Of a stretch of DNA of 64,000 bases, positions 22,961-35,368 are shown piece by piece. This DNA is from Struthio camelus (Eukaryota > Chordata > Aves > Struthioniformes > Struthionidae): NCBI RefSeq assembly GCF_040807025.1, contig NC_090967.1:6378001-6442000 (forward strand). The letters are read 5' to 3'. The position numbers and the translations under genes were made by a program. The notes under the pieces were generated by a model. The model ran no database searches. It was not told where the DNA came from and saw nothing but the letters and a program-made list of their open reading frames with translations. How positions within the stretch are numbered: position 1 is the stretch's first letter; each line of letters begins with the position of its first letter.

Positions 22961-25900
22961 CTAAAGACAGGCAGAAAATTTAAGAGTAATAATGGACATT
23001 TACTCCATGGGTCACAGGCATGTTTTAAGCAGCAACTGAGGGAATAGGGGATCCAATCCTAAAACATTTCTAGTACTGGCACAATGCCAGTACTTTTGCT
23101 GCTAGAGACAGTATGGACCTGACTAGTGAATTAAAATTGCCCTGTTTTCAAAACGTGGGACCACTTGCATCTTTTGACATATGCATTTCTATTTGAGGAA
23201 CTGAGCAGTATCAATGGGCTCCTACCACAGCATGAAATATCTCTGCGTGGCATTGTTGGGTAGTATGAGAAAAGAGAGAGAAAATTTGAGAAAAAATAAT
23301 CTTCGAGATGTATGAAAAATATTTACCTAGCCTGTCTTGCTGATAGTGTTCTCCATTTCTTACAGAATGCTAGGATTCAATCTCATCTACGTTTCTGGGC
23401 TGACTCAGAGTATCTAGTTTCACAGTTTTGGTGTGCAACCAAAAATATCAATGGATGTTGCAGCCAAAGAACAATGAGAGAGGACACGTTATAAGCATAC
23501 CCCTTTGCTGACTAATTCCCCGTTCTTCAGAGCAAGATAGCATGTACTTTTTTGCAAACCTTAACAGTGCTGTTTCTTGCCCAGATTTGAAAACTGAAAG
23601 CATTTGAGCTGTTGTCCTATGTAGGTAAAGGTAGGCTGACTGTAGAAGAGCAGCTGAGAGTACCTTCAGATGCCAAAGGTCTTACCTGTTTGTTGGCTGT
23701 ATATAATGGTGCCATATGCTTACTTTCAGAATTGAATAATGAATGTTTTATTTTGACCCAAGTAAAATGAATAACATCAACCAAATCCATCAACCCATCA
23801 TAATCAGAGGAGAAAGTACTATTCTTGGGTTCTTCAGTAAGGTCAGCATGGAAAGACAAAAATTACTGTTGTTTGACTGAATGCTTCCTGCCTTTTCCCC
23901 TTGATTCATTGCTTCAGTCAAATAGGTTCCAGATTAGCAAAATAAGCAAATTAATATTACTTGTGAAACATATTCTTGTGGAACACACCATTTCCCTAGA
24001 AATAGATAGATGGAAGTACTACTGCCATGTGTGATCTAGTCTGTGTTTATTATTGTTTCATTTTAAACAGGTATGTTATGTCAACCGTGGCATCAATTCA
24101 TCCTTTAGAATTCTGTTGCTTAGAGCAGATCTATTCCTTGCTATAAGCAAATAACTGGGGTGTTAGTGACAAGCCGAAATATCTACAATATTTGATTTTT
24201 TGGTTACCTGACACAGTAAAGCAGTGGCTTTATGCTAATGGAGCTACCAGGTGTATTTTCAGGAATTTTCCATTTTTTTATTGTTCTTTTTACAGCACAC
24301 AGCAGTTTTCTCTTTGCCAGAAAACTCCCATCTTCTATTTCATGAGTCCTTATTTATAATCTCTTATAAATTCTATAATTTATATGCAACTGAACCCACT
24401 TATCCAACTGATATGACATTCAAGTAGGTTGGAGAAAGTGAAAGGATAGTAGGCATTTGGTAATTGTGTTTTAGGCTTTGGGTCCAAAGGACCCAATGAC
24501 ATAGCTTCATGGTTAGATTACATTTTCTTGGTTTAGCCTGTTATTACTAGTACATAACAGACTTGGCATCATGAGTTCCAGTATAAAATCAAGTTGTTTT
24601 TTTTCCTAGCTCATAGATTTCACGATTCTGTTGAAAGTACATGCATATAATTACTGATAAATTATAAACCATTGTATTTTTAATTTATAAATAAGCATCT
24701 CCAAATACCATCTGAGCCCAGATGGAGTTGTCCTGGTTCCTATACGCAGACCAGTTAAACTATCCTTCAACAATTGATTTATATAACTGAAATAGCTAAG
24801 GAAGTGAGAAATTTCCTTCCTTTTAGGATACAATGCCAAGGATGTTAAATCTCTAGAGACTCTGATGATAAGAATTGGGCTGTCCTTTTTTGGAGTTATT
24901 AAAGAAGTATATGATTATTCATTTGAGCACTGAAACTGTGGAATATGATTCTGTTGTTATCTCTCTTCTCCTACTTGGTCATATGTACTTCTGCACCGTG
25001 CAGATTCAGAACAAGGCTTGGTAAGCATGTGGTGGAGGACAAGCTTCCTCTTCAGAGGAAAACAAAGGGTACTTCAGGTTTTGGTGAAATAGTAGACGCG
25101 ATGTTTTTTTTCTGAGAGCCATCTCTTGGCAATGCACTGGGAATTGCATGTAACCAGTAGTATTATCTGATGGATGTGAGTGATTCCCCCCCCCCCCCAC
25201 TATCTTTCTTCAGTAGAAGCATTTGGCTTCATTGTTGACAAATTTAAGATTATTTTAGAAGATGAAAAAAACAAATCTAGTTCTTCCAATATAAGCTGTA
25301 TATTAATTTCTTTGAAGGTAATCACAGCAACTAAAGCAACCAAGTGCACTGGGGTTTCGAGTTTAGAACTTCTATAAACTTAAAGCAAGCACTGGAAGTG
25401 GTAGTGGCTTTATGAATACCTTTCCTTTGAAATCTGCCTAAAAAAATAAGTTCAGTAATGACTGATCCCATCAATCCTAAATTTAGAAATGAATCTAATT
25501 TATAATCCTTGCTTTTCAGAAGGAAGGAAAACAGGTTATGGAACTGACCTAATACAATTCTATTGGGGGGTGGGGGGGAAGCGACTTCTTAGAACGTAAG
25601 CTAGAATTGGTAGTGTGTTAAGGGAAAAGACTGGCATTTTTTATATGCTGATAGTAAATGTCCTATTACCAGATGGAATGATGTTAGTAAATGCCTATAG
25701 TAAACAGAGTATAAGACTTACATAATCCTCCTAAAAATACAGAGGTTGTCAATATGCAACATACTTCAGTAACAGTCTTACCTAGTCAACTTTGTTTAGA
25801 TCAATAAAACCTAGTTAAGCTGTCTTAGACCTTTACATCAGTCTGTCCATCATTGCCTGTAATATAATTGTATTATAAGGCTCTACTAACATCTCAACAA

Positions 25901-28900
25901 TGCACTGAAAATACTTTTCCAGTCAACTATTTGAGAGTTACAGGTAGCAAAGGACTCAGAGTATTCATCTTTAAAAAATTAACAATGCAAGTTATAGCAA
26001 ACTGAAACCATGCTGAACTATCAAACTCCTATTCATCTATGACAGGTTACAAGAAAATGGTTTGAGACATACAGATAACTTGCATGTTTGGCTTTGACAT
26101 GATACAAATTTTAATAAAGTCAATCAGGGAGAGGATTTTGTAACAAAAAGATCACAACTGCCTTTGGATAAAGTTGCAATGCAGTGTTGATCTCTGGATG
26201 GATACTTTGAGAAACCAATAACAGTTGAAATACTGAGCGCTCCCTTTCACAACATTAATGAAAATACTCAGCTTTATTAAAGGGACAGCATTCTGAATAT
26301 TTTTTCCTCCAAATTCCTACTTCTTGCTCTTTATCTAACTTGTATTGTAGTCACTTTTAAGCCAAAATTGTACTAGGTTTATTTCTTATCTATTGCTAGA
26401 TTCCTAGATTTGATTTCAGTTCTCTGCCTAGCTCACTCCAAGACTATCTTGATATTGGTTCTGGAGATTATCAGTATGCTATGGTTAATCACAATGTGAA
26501 CCTTAACCTCTAATGATGACCACTTCGCTTAATACTTTTCTCTGTAGCCAACCAGTATGTCCCCTCTTTGTGGTAAGGGCTTTTTTTTTTTTTTTTTAAT
26601 AGAAAGTAAAGTTGTTAAGACTGGAGCTAATTCAGTTAAGATATGATTTCATATACATCCAGCTTTACTGTTCATACACAGTATGGGTTTTAGCAACAAG
26701 GGAGAGCATGAATCATTTGCCTGTCTGAATATTTAAAGAAATCTAAATAAGAGTAATCTGTTCTTAAGACTCTCATATCCATTTTCATCAAATCTACTGT
26801 ATCACTGGTCTTGCATAGGCAAAACTTTTAATAAATTCATAATACTTTCCATCAACTCTATTTCTCAGTACCTCTTCCTTAAGGCTCTTTAGAGAGAACC
26901 TGTCTGATAAAACACAAATAGCTGTAGATGTCCTGGCATCCACGCGGGCAAACATCTGACTGTGCTAGTATTAATCTCTATTAGGAATCTAGTCTGATGC
27001 TTGACTGAGAGAATGAATTACTGAGAATTACTCAAATATGTTTTGTGGAATTTAGGTGGAGTTCTTTATGCTGTAACTACAAGCCCATTTACCTTGTGAA
27101 AAAGAGATTCCCTGGACATTCTAAAATTCTTAGTTTGTAGGATATGAATTGTAAAAAAAAAAAACTTCCCAGAACAGGCTTTTCTGTGTCCAGCTTGCTG
27201 ATTGATAAACCCTGACTGGGGGGTTTGTTTCAATCTGACTACTAATGCAGTATTATTAACAATGGCAACCTGGAGTCAGTGACAAATGTGTCCTGCAATT
27301 TCCAAGGCACTGTGATGACAAACACTCATCCTACTTGAAAATACTTCTGAACCATTTCAGTTTTAAGTTTGATATCCTGAAACTTCACAACTCAACTGAG
27401 TAGCACAATCTGGCTTTCATAATCTATCAAGTCAGGAATATCTTTGGTACAGTTCCTTGAAAACACCACCATAGCCCTGTGCGGGAACATCTCCTATGTG
27501 TCAGAGGAATGGAGAGAAAAGTTCTAATTATGATATCTACAATACTGTAAAATTTTCAGCTCTACTGCTTCACCTTCTTGAAAAATGAACCATTTCAGCC
27601 AAAAATATACCAATCAGCCTAGCTGATCCTTCAAGGATAAGAGTTGTTTTTTCTAGAAAATGGGGTGACCGTGACCAGAGCTTTGAGAATACAAAGTTTG
27701 GTCAGTTCTGTTCTGGAACTAGTGAAAACTGAGTCCTTGATGTCATATTTATATCTCCCCCATTACGTCTAAGTTGGAGGGCAGTAAAGACCAAAACCCA
27801 AGGAGGGTGCCAGGCCCAGGGGAGGAAGGACCAGGTGCTATCCAAGCTGGAGGAAATGTCATATATGTTTTAATTCTAAGACTACTCCTATTAACAGTGG
27901 GTTCCTCAATTCTCTTTTCTTCTGCCTTCACTATCTAGGGTTTCAGAGTATATGTACAAGGATGCTAGTGTGAATTATTAATTTAAATATTTTTGAATAA
28001 GGAGTGAACAAATTATATGCAACTGAAAGTATTCATTATTGTGCTCAGAATGGAAGCAATTCGTACTTAAATTTACTTGCAGTTTAATAGCACAGAGGTC
28101 CTGCTGCATTCAGAAACTGCTCTCTACCCTGAAGAACTTACCAGTTAGATGAGACAAAATGCAACGTGTGTGTAAGATGAGAGGAAATTAGCAGATAAAA
28201 ATAACAAAATCATCTGATTGTATATATTGACTGTGGCAGAACTTCTGAGTTTTCATTTTAAAAAAAAGTCTTAAATGATTAGCAGTCTAGCTGACGCACA
28301 GCAAGCAGTTGCTGGTTGGAAGATTTCTTGTAAGTAGATTCCTTCAAATTCAGGGTATTCCATATTCTATTCTGAAAAAGGCTTCCATGCTAAAGAGCCT
28401 CATGGACACTCAGCAAGCCATATCACTCCTGTGCAAAAAATGATAAAATAATAAGGGTGGTCTTGGGGGCTCATGGTTTTCTTTTCATGTATAGCACGTA
28501 CGGGCTGCAGGTGAAACAGTTAAAAATAGGCTGGCAGGTCTAGATGAAAAAGATGCTTGTGAATATTCAATGACTGATACAATTAGCAGGAAGTGAGGCT
28601 AAGATCTGTTTCAGCCCTCACTATTACGGGTTTGCAGCCACTGATTTGGGGGTCCTGCTTCTCTTAGGACTCTGTAGTAGTTAGAATTTACAGAAAGTCA
28701 AATTATATGAGAACTCTTTAGAGCTTTCTGCCACTAGCTCATTCTTCTTTTAATCAGGGTCAAGTACTGATGAGCCACGTGACGGTGATCAGTAAACAGG
28801 CAAGAGGTGCTTGTGTACAGCCATTCCCTCAAAGTAATGGCTCTGTGGGTCTGACTCACTGCTTGCCAGCAAAACATTTGTGTCCAAAGTCACAAATCAC

Positions 28901-31900
28901 AAGGCTAACTTAAGCGATCTGAGAATGTCTGTGGTGGACCAGTTTTCAGGAGGTTGAGATGTTCTTTGTCAGATCTTTAAATATAAAAGCAATGCTATAT
29001 GAACTTTGTTCTCTCCCACTTCAGAGCAAAATCAATAGTCCATGAAGCACTTGCTGAATTGGAGCAAAGCTCTTACTGTATCCTCTTCCACTCATAAAAG
29101 CACTTATTAGAGAGAAGGTTAGATAATATCACACTGAAGACACCATCTTGGGCCAGGCAACATTTGCATATATAGCTACTGTTTTCCTCTTTTCTTCAAA
29201 AGCTATACGTTACTGGTCTTTAAATTTCTTCAGTTCCAGAAAGATTAATTTTAATTTCTGTTTAGGGTCATTCACCTCACTGCTTAGATTACAGAATTTT
29301 GACTGTTTCCACTCTCACGTCCTGCTTTGCTGCAGAAAACATTTCACATTTAAGTGTTACTCCCTTTGGATAGGAGAAAGGCAAATAGATGCAGTGGTGC
29401 AGATGATATATAGACTTTGAAGTGTCTCAGATTCTTCTTGTCCAAATGCTCCTGTTTACTATCTCATCATATTCCTGAACTACTTATCAGAAATTATGTC
29501 TTGAGCAGCTTGTGGAAGTTGCAACTTGCACTGCAGTTTACAGTCTGAAAGAGTTTCACGAGAAAATAAGTAATGGAAGGTCTCTTGATCTCAAGTCTAT
29601 GGAATTCCTTTCATACTTAGCATAAGCCATCTTAAAGTTGTATTGTTGTGATTTCTGACACTGTTGCAGCATGCTTACAGTTTTATCCTTTTTTTTCTTT
29701 AACCATTTAAAGACACAGTCTGTTAATGTCAGAATTCTAGCCAGCAATTGTAAAAGATTAAAAAACAAAGCAAAACAAAAGACTTTTATGTTCTTTACAA
29801 GGTGTTCTGGTTCGCTCAAAAAAAAAAAAAAAGAAAGAAAGAATTGCAGTCTCTTGCTCTAGTGTCAGACTCCCAGTCAACAAACACTAAGCAGTAGTGC
29901 TTAGTTTATCTTCTGAATGGTGGAAGTCAGGTGAACATAACAGATACTGAAAAAAATCTCAAGCAACATTAAGAAGTAACTATACTGATTTCTTGATCCT
30001 CTAGACCATCAAACATCTTTAGAACAGGGTTCTCTACCTTTGCTAAAATATATATTGGCTATTGTGTTTAAAGAACTTGTTTAGCCTGTTCTGTATGCCA
30101 ATATTAGCATGTTCCCATGCTTCTTACATATGTTACTAGTTGTAGGAAGCTGACCAAGTCCAAGAAAGGTGTATTCATCTAGCTTGAGTTTTACTTTGTG
30201 TTTTTCTTTGAACTACATTCTGATATGCAGCAACGCCTTGAAGTTGAGAAGAGGCTTAGTCTCAGTTTTCATTCTTCCTTTATTGACATTTGTGAATTTT
30301 GTCTGAATTGGGCATCTTTTTTTTCCTCACATCCCAATACCAAATTCTACTATTGTTACAACAAGATTAGCTACCTGGTGTATATTATATTTTGAGATAC
30401 GATGAATGTAAATAATGTACTATTAAAATATACAGGAAGTATTTGATCAGTGATATCATCTATGGACTTCACATTTAGAATGAGGGATATACCTCTGGAG
30501 GAATAACTTAATAGTAGAACTTTGTGACTCCAGCAAGATTTTGCCTTCTTGATTAGGTGTTCAGCTCTGAGGTAGAATGAAGTTATATAACATTAGTTTT
30601 GATTATCAGAACTAATGCTATTTTCTGGTTTATGCCACATTCATAAATGAAAATCATACTCAAGTAAGTATTCAAAGCAATTTACTATGTTGGATTCCTA
30701 TCAACGTCTTTATAAGAACTGAACAGACCAATATAAACAAACAAGCTCTGTAGCTGCTCTGTCCCTGGCCTGGCTGGAAGGGCTGGCAGATAAAGCTTCC
30801 CTCTGGATCCACCCACCTATTGCCAATCCATGCACCAACGCACAAGGGAGTGTCATTAACGTAGTGCAGCTGATGCCTTCCTCAAAGCATTGTCACCTTA
30901 GTGACACACCCAAGACGTGCCAACCTAAACTGAAACTGAGTCTGAATTTCAGATTTCCTTCTCCCGCTTGACCACACGCTCGGTTTTACACTTAATTGAG
31001 TGCATTTAATCATGGCCCAGGTGAGAAATGGTGAGGTAATATTTTTCTGGTATTGCTTTACTCTACATCATCTGATTCATAACAAGGACAAGATTTGCAG
31101 AAGTATAGCTGTTTGCTTACATAAATTGCTTCTCTAATTTTGAACTATTGGGTTTTAATTAAAATGTATTATTTACTTTAGATGGCAAACTATACATATA
31201 TTTGAATATGCAAAATAGTATGTAGCAAAGGTTTACTGAAAATCAATAAGATTTTGAGATAGAAGCTGATGTTTTGCTTACTCTGAAATACCTTGTTCCT
31301 GAAACCGTCAAGAGTGTGATCTATAAAGCTTGATATAAAAAGATATTTCTTAGGTTCTTGATTTTATTGACAGGTGATGCTGAACATACTGTATAAGAGT
31401 TTAGCACACAAATTAGACACTAGTGCTATTCCTGCTTTACTGTTTTTCACACAGTTTGTGGTGTGTAGGCCCATGCCAGATATCTCTAAATTGCTAGTGA
31501 CTATAAAAAAGAAAATCTGTTTTATTTCACTACTTAAAGGTGGCTGTTTCATGTAATTGGATAATATGTAGCTCGAGAACTTCTAGAATATGTGATAGTA
31601 AATAGAACCAAAACTGCTTCAATAGCATCACTCCTCTCAAAGAATGCTCTATTTTGATACTTTATCAGCAAAGAGCAATGACTTTAAATTAAAGTGATAT
31701 TTCTCTGCAAGAAGCTGTAACATTTAGAGTAAGGTAGAACATGCACGTGAGGCTGAAGCCTGACTAGAATGTGAGCTTCATATTATACATTTCAGCTTCA
31801 AATCCTTTAGAAGTAAGCTAGTAATTTATGTTGATTCTTGGTTCAGTACTGACACAGATAAATACCATTGACTGAAACACGTAAGTGATTTAAGAGGTGG

Positions 31901-34900
31901 TCTCTCCTCATACCGACTGAGATCACAACTACTTACTGTTTTAAGAGCAAGGCAGCAGGGCTTCCAGCATGAAAATTTAATACATGTATTTTTAAAATGT
32001 CCTTATAAACAGCTTTGATAGAGGCAAAGACTGGTGTTATTGAAGGAATTCTTGCAATTTTTAGAGAAGTCCCATTTCTGGCAGTTCATCCAAATAGATA
32101 ATTAGGCACAAAACCAAAATATAATGTTGCCTATTATTTTAATAGAATTGTAAAATAATATTGCCCAAGTAGTTAGAAGGCATAGAGCCCCCAAAAGGAA
32201 TACATTCAAATTACAGTTGCACTGCCACTTGACTGAAGATTTTAGGTGTTGTTTTAAATAGGAGAAGGGACTGTTTTAATAACTGCTTCATTAACACTCT
32301 TTATCTGGAAAAGACATATATACAATCTATTTAAAATAGGAATAAGATACCCTTTTAAACTACTGTTTCAGATGTCTAGTTTGCATTGTTTGGAGCTAAG
32401 TAGTTCCAGCTTTATTTTTTTCTGAAAACAAGATACATATCTGTTGAATTCCTCCTAAAATCTTAACAACTTTCGAAGTCTGATTGATACAGGTAGATTA
32501 ATTTAATTAGCTTTTTTGTTGTTTTTTTCTTAATCTATTGTGGTTCCATAGAACTTTCCTCCTGAAAGCAGCTTAGGACTAGTTTCATTTCATTTACATA
32601 AACGTGTTGCAAACAAGTTACTTCACCTTACGTATATATTTCTAGGAATACACAGCTCTGTGGTATCAGTGGCTGTCTTGCTGATAGAGCCACCAATTTG
32701 CCACACTTGATTTGTCATTGAAATAACATCAGCCTGTGACTTTGTTAAGCAGTTATAGTACTAATACATCTTCAAAGTGACTTCCTAATTAACAATCCCT
32801 TTGGATGCTAGACCCTTACCTTCCCCCTGCAACATCTCATAGCTAAAATTTGAACTTTGCCCCAAAGAGAAGCCAGTCTTTATAATCTCTTCACTCCAGT
32901 TCAGCAGCCCATCTTAAACCACACTCACCTCTTCCAAGTTATTTACTTAATAATCACTTACTTTGCTGTTTTGAGTGTGCTGGTGAAAGAAAATGATAAG
33001 AATTCTCTTCAGCCTGTAGTAATATTTCTATGCATCATGTTTGAAGGACCGTTCCAGCAAAAGCTCTCTAACTTTCTGATAGATTATTGGTTTGGTTTTC
33101 TAAGTTTACTTTTAATAACAGCTACAGACTAAGGAAAGCGAGCTATGAATTAGGGCTCTACTGTTTGAATTGAAAATAAATTTTTGCTCCAAGTAAAATA
33201 CAACATCTCTCATAAAATAGAACATGGGGCATCTTGGTTTGCAATGGAAAAAAATTTCCTTGTTAGTCTTGTGAAAAGCGTGAGGGTATAGCTGTACCAG
33301 GATCCCCAACAAAACAGATTCCAAAGAGGTTTTCCGTTTGGTCCCACTGCTGCGTTCCAGCTGTGGCGGCGGAGCACAAGATAGCTCTGTTTCTGATGAT
33401 GCGGCTTTCCTTTCTCATGCCATCCATCTCATCTCTCTGCGTTTCTTTGAGAGGGCACCACACAGCCTTTTGAAAAAGGATTGTCCATCATTTTTATGTT
33501 AAAAACTGGGGAGAGAGGGAGAAAAAAAGGCAAGATGTTGTGCTAACTGGGGGACAACAAAATACTGAGGACAAGTGAGATGCTGTTGTCAGAAATCCTT
33601 TGTGATGGAAAACTGGATAGAAAATAAGTGGATATAACCCACAGAGGCAGAATAGGGTCCCCATCTTTTCACAGGACCTGTAAATTAACTTCCATCCTCA
33701 AAATGAATTCATCACAATTCTGAAAGACGCTCCTAATCATTCTACTTCTGAATCACTTTCAATAAATAGCACATTTGGAAATGTGTTGGCAAGGAACATC
33801 CATACACTAAGTCTGGCAGAATATTGCTTTTGGGGTAACTTTCTTTCCTAACTTCCTATGACATCCCTCCCATTTTTAAATTCATGGCTCAGCCAGATTT
33901 TGGAAAATGTCTCAGCAATATGACTGCAAAGCCAGAAGCTTCATCCTTTTAGGGGGAAAGGAGGACCCTAAAGCCTGGTTTATAAGCCTAGTGAAAATTA
34001 CTCAGCTTGAGACTAAGTTACTGGATCTAGTGAATAAGATGTAATTAGACTGCTGTCTTAGGAGACAATGTTTCTCTAGAAGCGTTGAAAACTGGAGCTC
34101 TTAAGGGCTACAGAAGACATGCACGCTCATTGGCATTTGCCTGTTACAGAAAAAATGTTTATGGAAAAGGTAGATGAACCAATGTCACTTTGATAATTTG
34201 GTGACTCTGAAAAGGTTGACCTGCTCATTGAGACACCACAGCCCAAAGGGCTGCCAGGGAGAGAAATGTCCTTCCGTGAGCTGTCTCTGATAAAGGACAC
34301 AAGAAAAATGGTACTTAGTTGGAGAACCAAACCAAAGCTATGTTAGTGTGTTAAAGGGACCGGTAATAAAAAACAGTTTGGAATTTCCTCTGTTATTAAC
34401 TTGGTCTACGTTAATTCACCTGTTAGACTTAAGATCTGATGAGCACAGTTTCAGAAAGCCCTTCTAAAGAATTTCTGTTAAAAAAGATAAGGAGAGGATA
34501 GGAGTAATCCATAAATACTACTTTTCTTTCATGTGCTACGGAAATATCTATAGCTATACCTTTAGTGCAGGGACATTAGTGGGAATCCCAGTATTCCCAT
34601 GCGTTGCTTAGTGCACTTTGCATGTGATCTGTGTATCAACAGTCATGCTCATCCTGTATGCCATGACTAAGATTTGTTCCTGAATATTCGAAGACGCTTC
34701 CAGGCTGCTTTCTGCTACTTACTAACCCACTGTGAATTACTAGCAGTAGTATAAGCTATCTTGAGCTTCTTAGGTAGAAGAAAATAGTTATTTCTAGTGT
34801 TGGCTGCTTACAGTATAATCATATACCTCTTCTAAATCTTCTATCCATATGCCAATATGTATAAAACTTTATATATAAAATGTAAATATGTATGTAGGCA

Positions 34901-35368
34901 TTTGGAGATGCCTACAAGTGTATTTCCCAGTGATGATAACTTTCAGGAAACAGTCTGCAAGAAACATAGTTCTTTTTGTCCAGAACTGGCAGTTAGATTC
35001 TGTGTGGTGGGATTACACAGTGCATATACAGTTAGTGCAGTATCTCAGCCCCGTATCTGCTAGACCTGTTTCTGAACTCTGTCTGTAGGACCCCGCGCTG
35101 TGCGGCTGTACAAAGCTCTGATCGGCTCTATCAGACTGCTTACTGCCTTCAGGATAGATGTGAGAAGTAAGCTGCGTTTGTGTCCTTCTCCCGCCGTCAT
35201 CGACTCAGTCAGGCCTCTGAGTCTTAGCAGCACGGGATGCTTGTGCAAAGCCTGAGACCCGTCTCTGGGCTTGCTTCCACAACCGTAACGCGACTCTGCC
35301 CGGTATCCTTCAGCATCCTCTAGCAGCAGAGCCGTGGAAACAGTTGGGGAAAGCACGCTGCTATCCAT
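22835..35368 (-). CDS. Candidate minus-strand multi-exon gene or gene remnant, unrecognised protein
   Basis: Read on the minus strand, an ATG ORF leaves CpG island 2 (ATG at 35366-35368, context GGAAATGG) and exon-like pieces follow to a TGA at 22835-22837. Best pieces: 35144-35368 (or left edge 35066), 33298-33360, 26794-26959, 25201-25371, 24709-24786, 24208-24348, 23686-23818 and 22835-22960. The last five join in compatible phase (2/1 four times if 25201 is included, then 0). Many segments read as amphipathic helices, suggesting but not proving an alpha-solenoid. Some donors are weak (GTGGGG, GTATTT, GTACAG), and a further piece at 27335-27493 has an in-frame TGA. I do not recognise the family. 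Decay or chance ORFs in AT-rich DNA remain possible. Confidence 0.35.
23072..23094. repeat. Perfect 10-bp hairpin
   Basis: Arms AGTACTGGCA and TGCCAGTACT are separated by CAA. It lies in the proposed last intron of the minus-strand candidate. Confidence 0.85.
23686..23818 (-). CDS. Candidate penultimate minus-strand exon
   Basis: 44 open codons, including TFSSDYDGLMDLVDVIHFTW and KHMAPLYTANKQ, ending at a strong donor ACAG|GTAAGA. It joins the terminal exon in phase 0. The right boundary could instead be at an AG a few codons upstream. Confidence 0.45.
24208..24348 (-). CDS. Candidate minus-strand exon
   Basis: 46 open codons, including EDGSFLAKRKLLCAVKRTI and PENTPGSSISIKPLLYC, ending at donor GTGTCAG|GTAACC. 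The acceptor (aaataag) lacks a good pyrimidine tract. Confidence 0.32.
24709..24786 (-). CDS. Candidate minus-strand exon
   Basis: Good acceptor cttccttagctatttcag, then YINQLLKDSLTGLRIGTRT and TPSGLR, ending at donor ATG|GTATTT with two bases over. The next piece supplies one base to make Trp. Confidence 0.32.
25201..25371 (-). CDS. Candidate minus-strand exon
   Basis: Acceptor tgctttaagtttatag, then 56 open codons (SSKLETPVHLVALVAV..., ending NASTEER) to a weak donor GTGGGG at a poly-C run, where the assembly may be unreliable. The two leftover bases join the next piece as Tyr. Confidence 0.3.
26120..26254 (-). other. Minus-strand ORF fragment
   Basis: A 45-codon frame including SVFQLLLVSQSIHPEINTAL and PKAVVIFLLQNPLPD. 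Splice boundaries are not convincing. It is listed because it lies in order with the other pieces. Confidence 0.2.
26794..26959 (-). CDS. Candidate minus-strand exon region
   Basis: An open frame of about 55 codons starts at acceptor ctagcacag with QMFARVDARTSTAICVLSD and continues through SLKEEVLRNRVDGKYYEF. A 28-nt microexon at 27093-27120 with donor AAG|GTAAAT would join it in phase 2/1. The left boundary is unclear: possible donors are GTACTG or GTGATA. Confidence 0.3.
27335..27493 (-). pseudogene. Exon-like segment with in-frame TGA
   Basis: A very good acceptor (ctctccattcctctgacacatag) and donor CAA|GTAGGA enclose exactly 53 codons in one frame. Codon 34 is TGA (27392-27394). Before it the frame reads MFPHRAMVVFSRNC..., after it VVKFQDIKLKTEMVQKYF. 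This fits a decayed exon of the minus-strand gene, or a chance ORF pair. Confidence 0.3.
29293..29329 (-). other. Possible small minus-strand exon
   Basis: A strong acceptor (gttttctgcag) precedes KQDVRVETVKI, a helix-like segment, ending before GTAATC. Phases do not link cleanly to neighbours, so support is weak. Confidence 0.2.
33298..33360 (-). CDS. Candidate second exon of the minus-strand gene
   Basis: Lies within a 100-codon stop-to-stop ORF (33112-33414). Acceptor ctccgccgccacag at 33361-33362 gives a phase-0 exon LERSSGTKRKTSLESVLLG plus IL, ending at donor CTG|GTACAG. The part upstream of that acceptor also looks protein-like, so the true boundary may differ. Confidence 0.3.
34221..34286 (-). 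other. Possible minus-strand exon
   Basis: A strong acceptor (cttgtgtcctttatcag) is followed by 22 open codons (RQLTEGHFSPWQPFGLW...) to GAGCAG|GTCAAC. Phase 0 at both ends fits its neighbours, but the donor is poor. Confidence 0.2.
35066..35368 (-). CDS. Candidate first coding exon of the minus-strand gene
   Basis: Starts MDSSVLSPTVSTALLLED with a good Kozak context and stays open for 101 codons to donor AAACAG|GTCTAG. A stronger internal donor, AAGGCA|GTAAGC, would end the exon at 35144 after 75 codons, also in phase 0. The sequence is CpG-rich and sits at the edge of CpG island 2, as expected for a 5' exon. Upstream the same frame stays open into the island for about 20 codons. Confidence 0.4.

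Noticed and set aside
25006..25200. Minus-strand 64-codon ORF (includes MQFPVHCQEMALRKKTS)
   Set aside because: No splice sites consistent with the neighbouring candidate exons. Its start lies in a poly-C run.
29704..29736. Minus-strand exon ILTLTDCVFK
   Set aside because: Strong pyrimidine tract, but the donor GTTAAA is poor and the phase does not fit the next piece.
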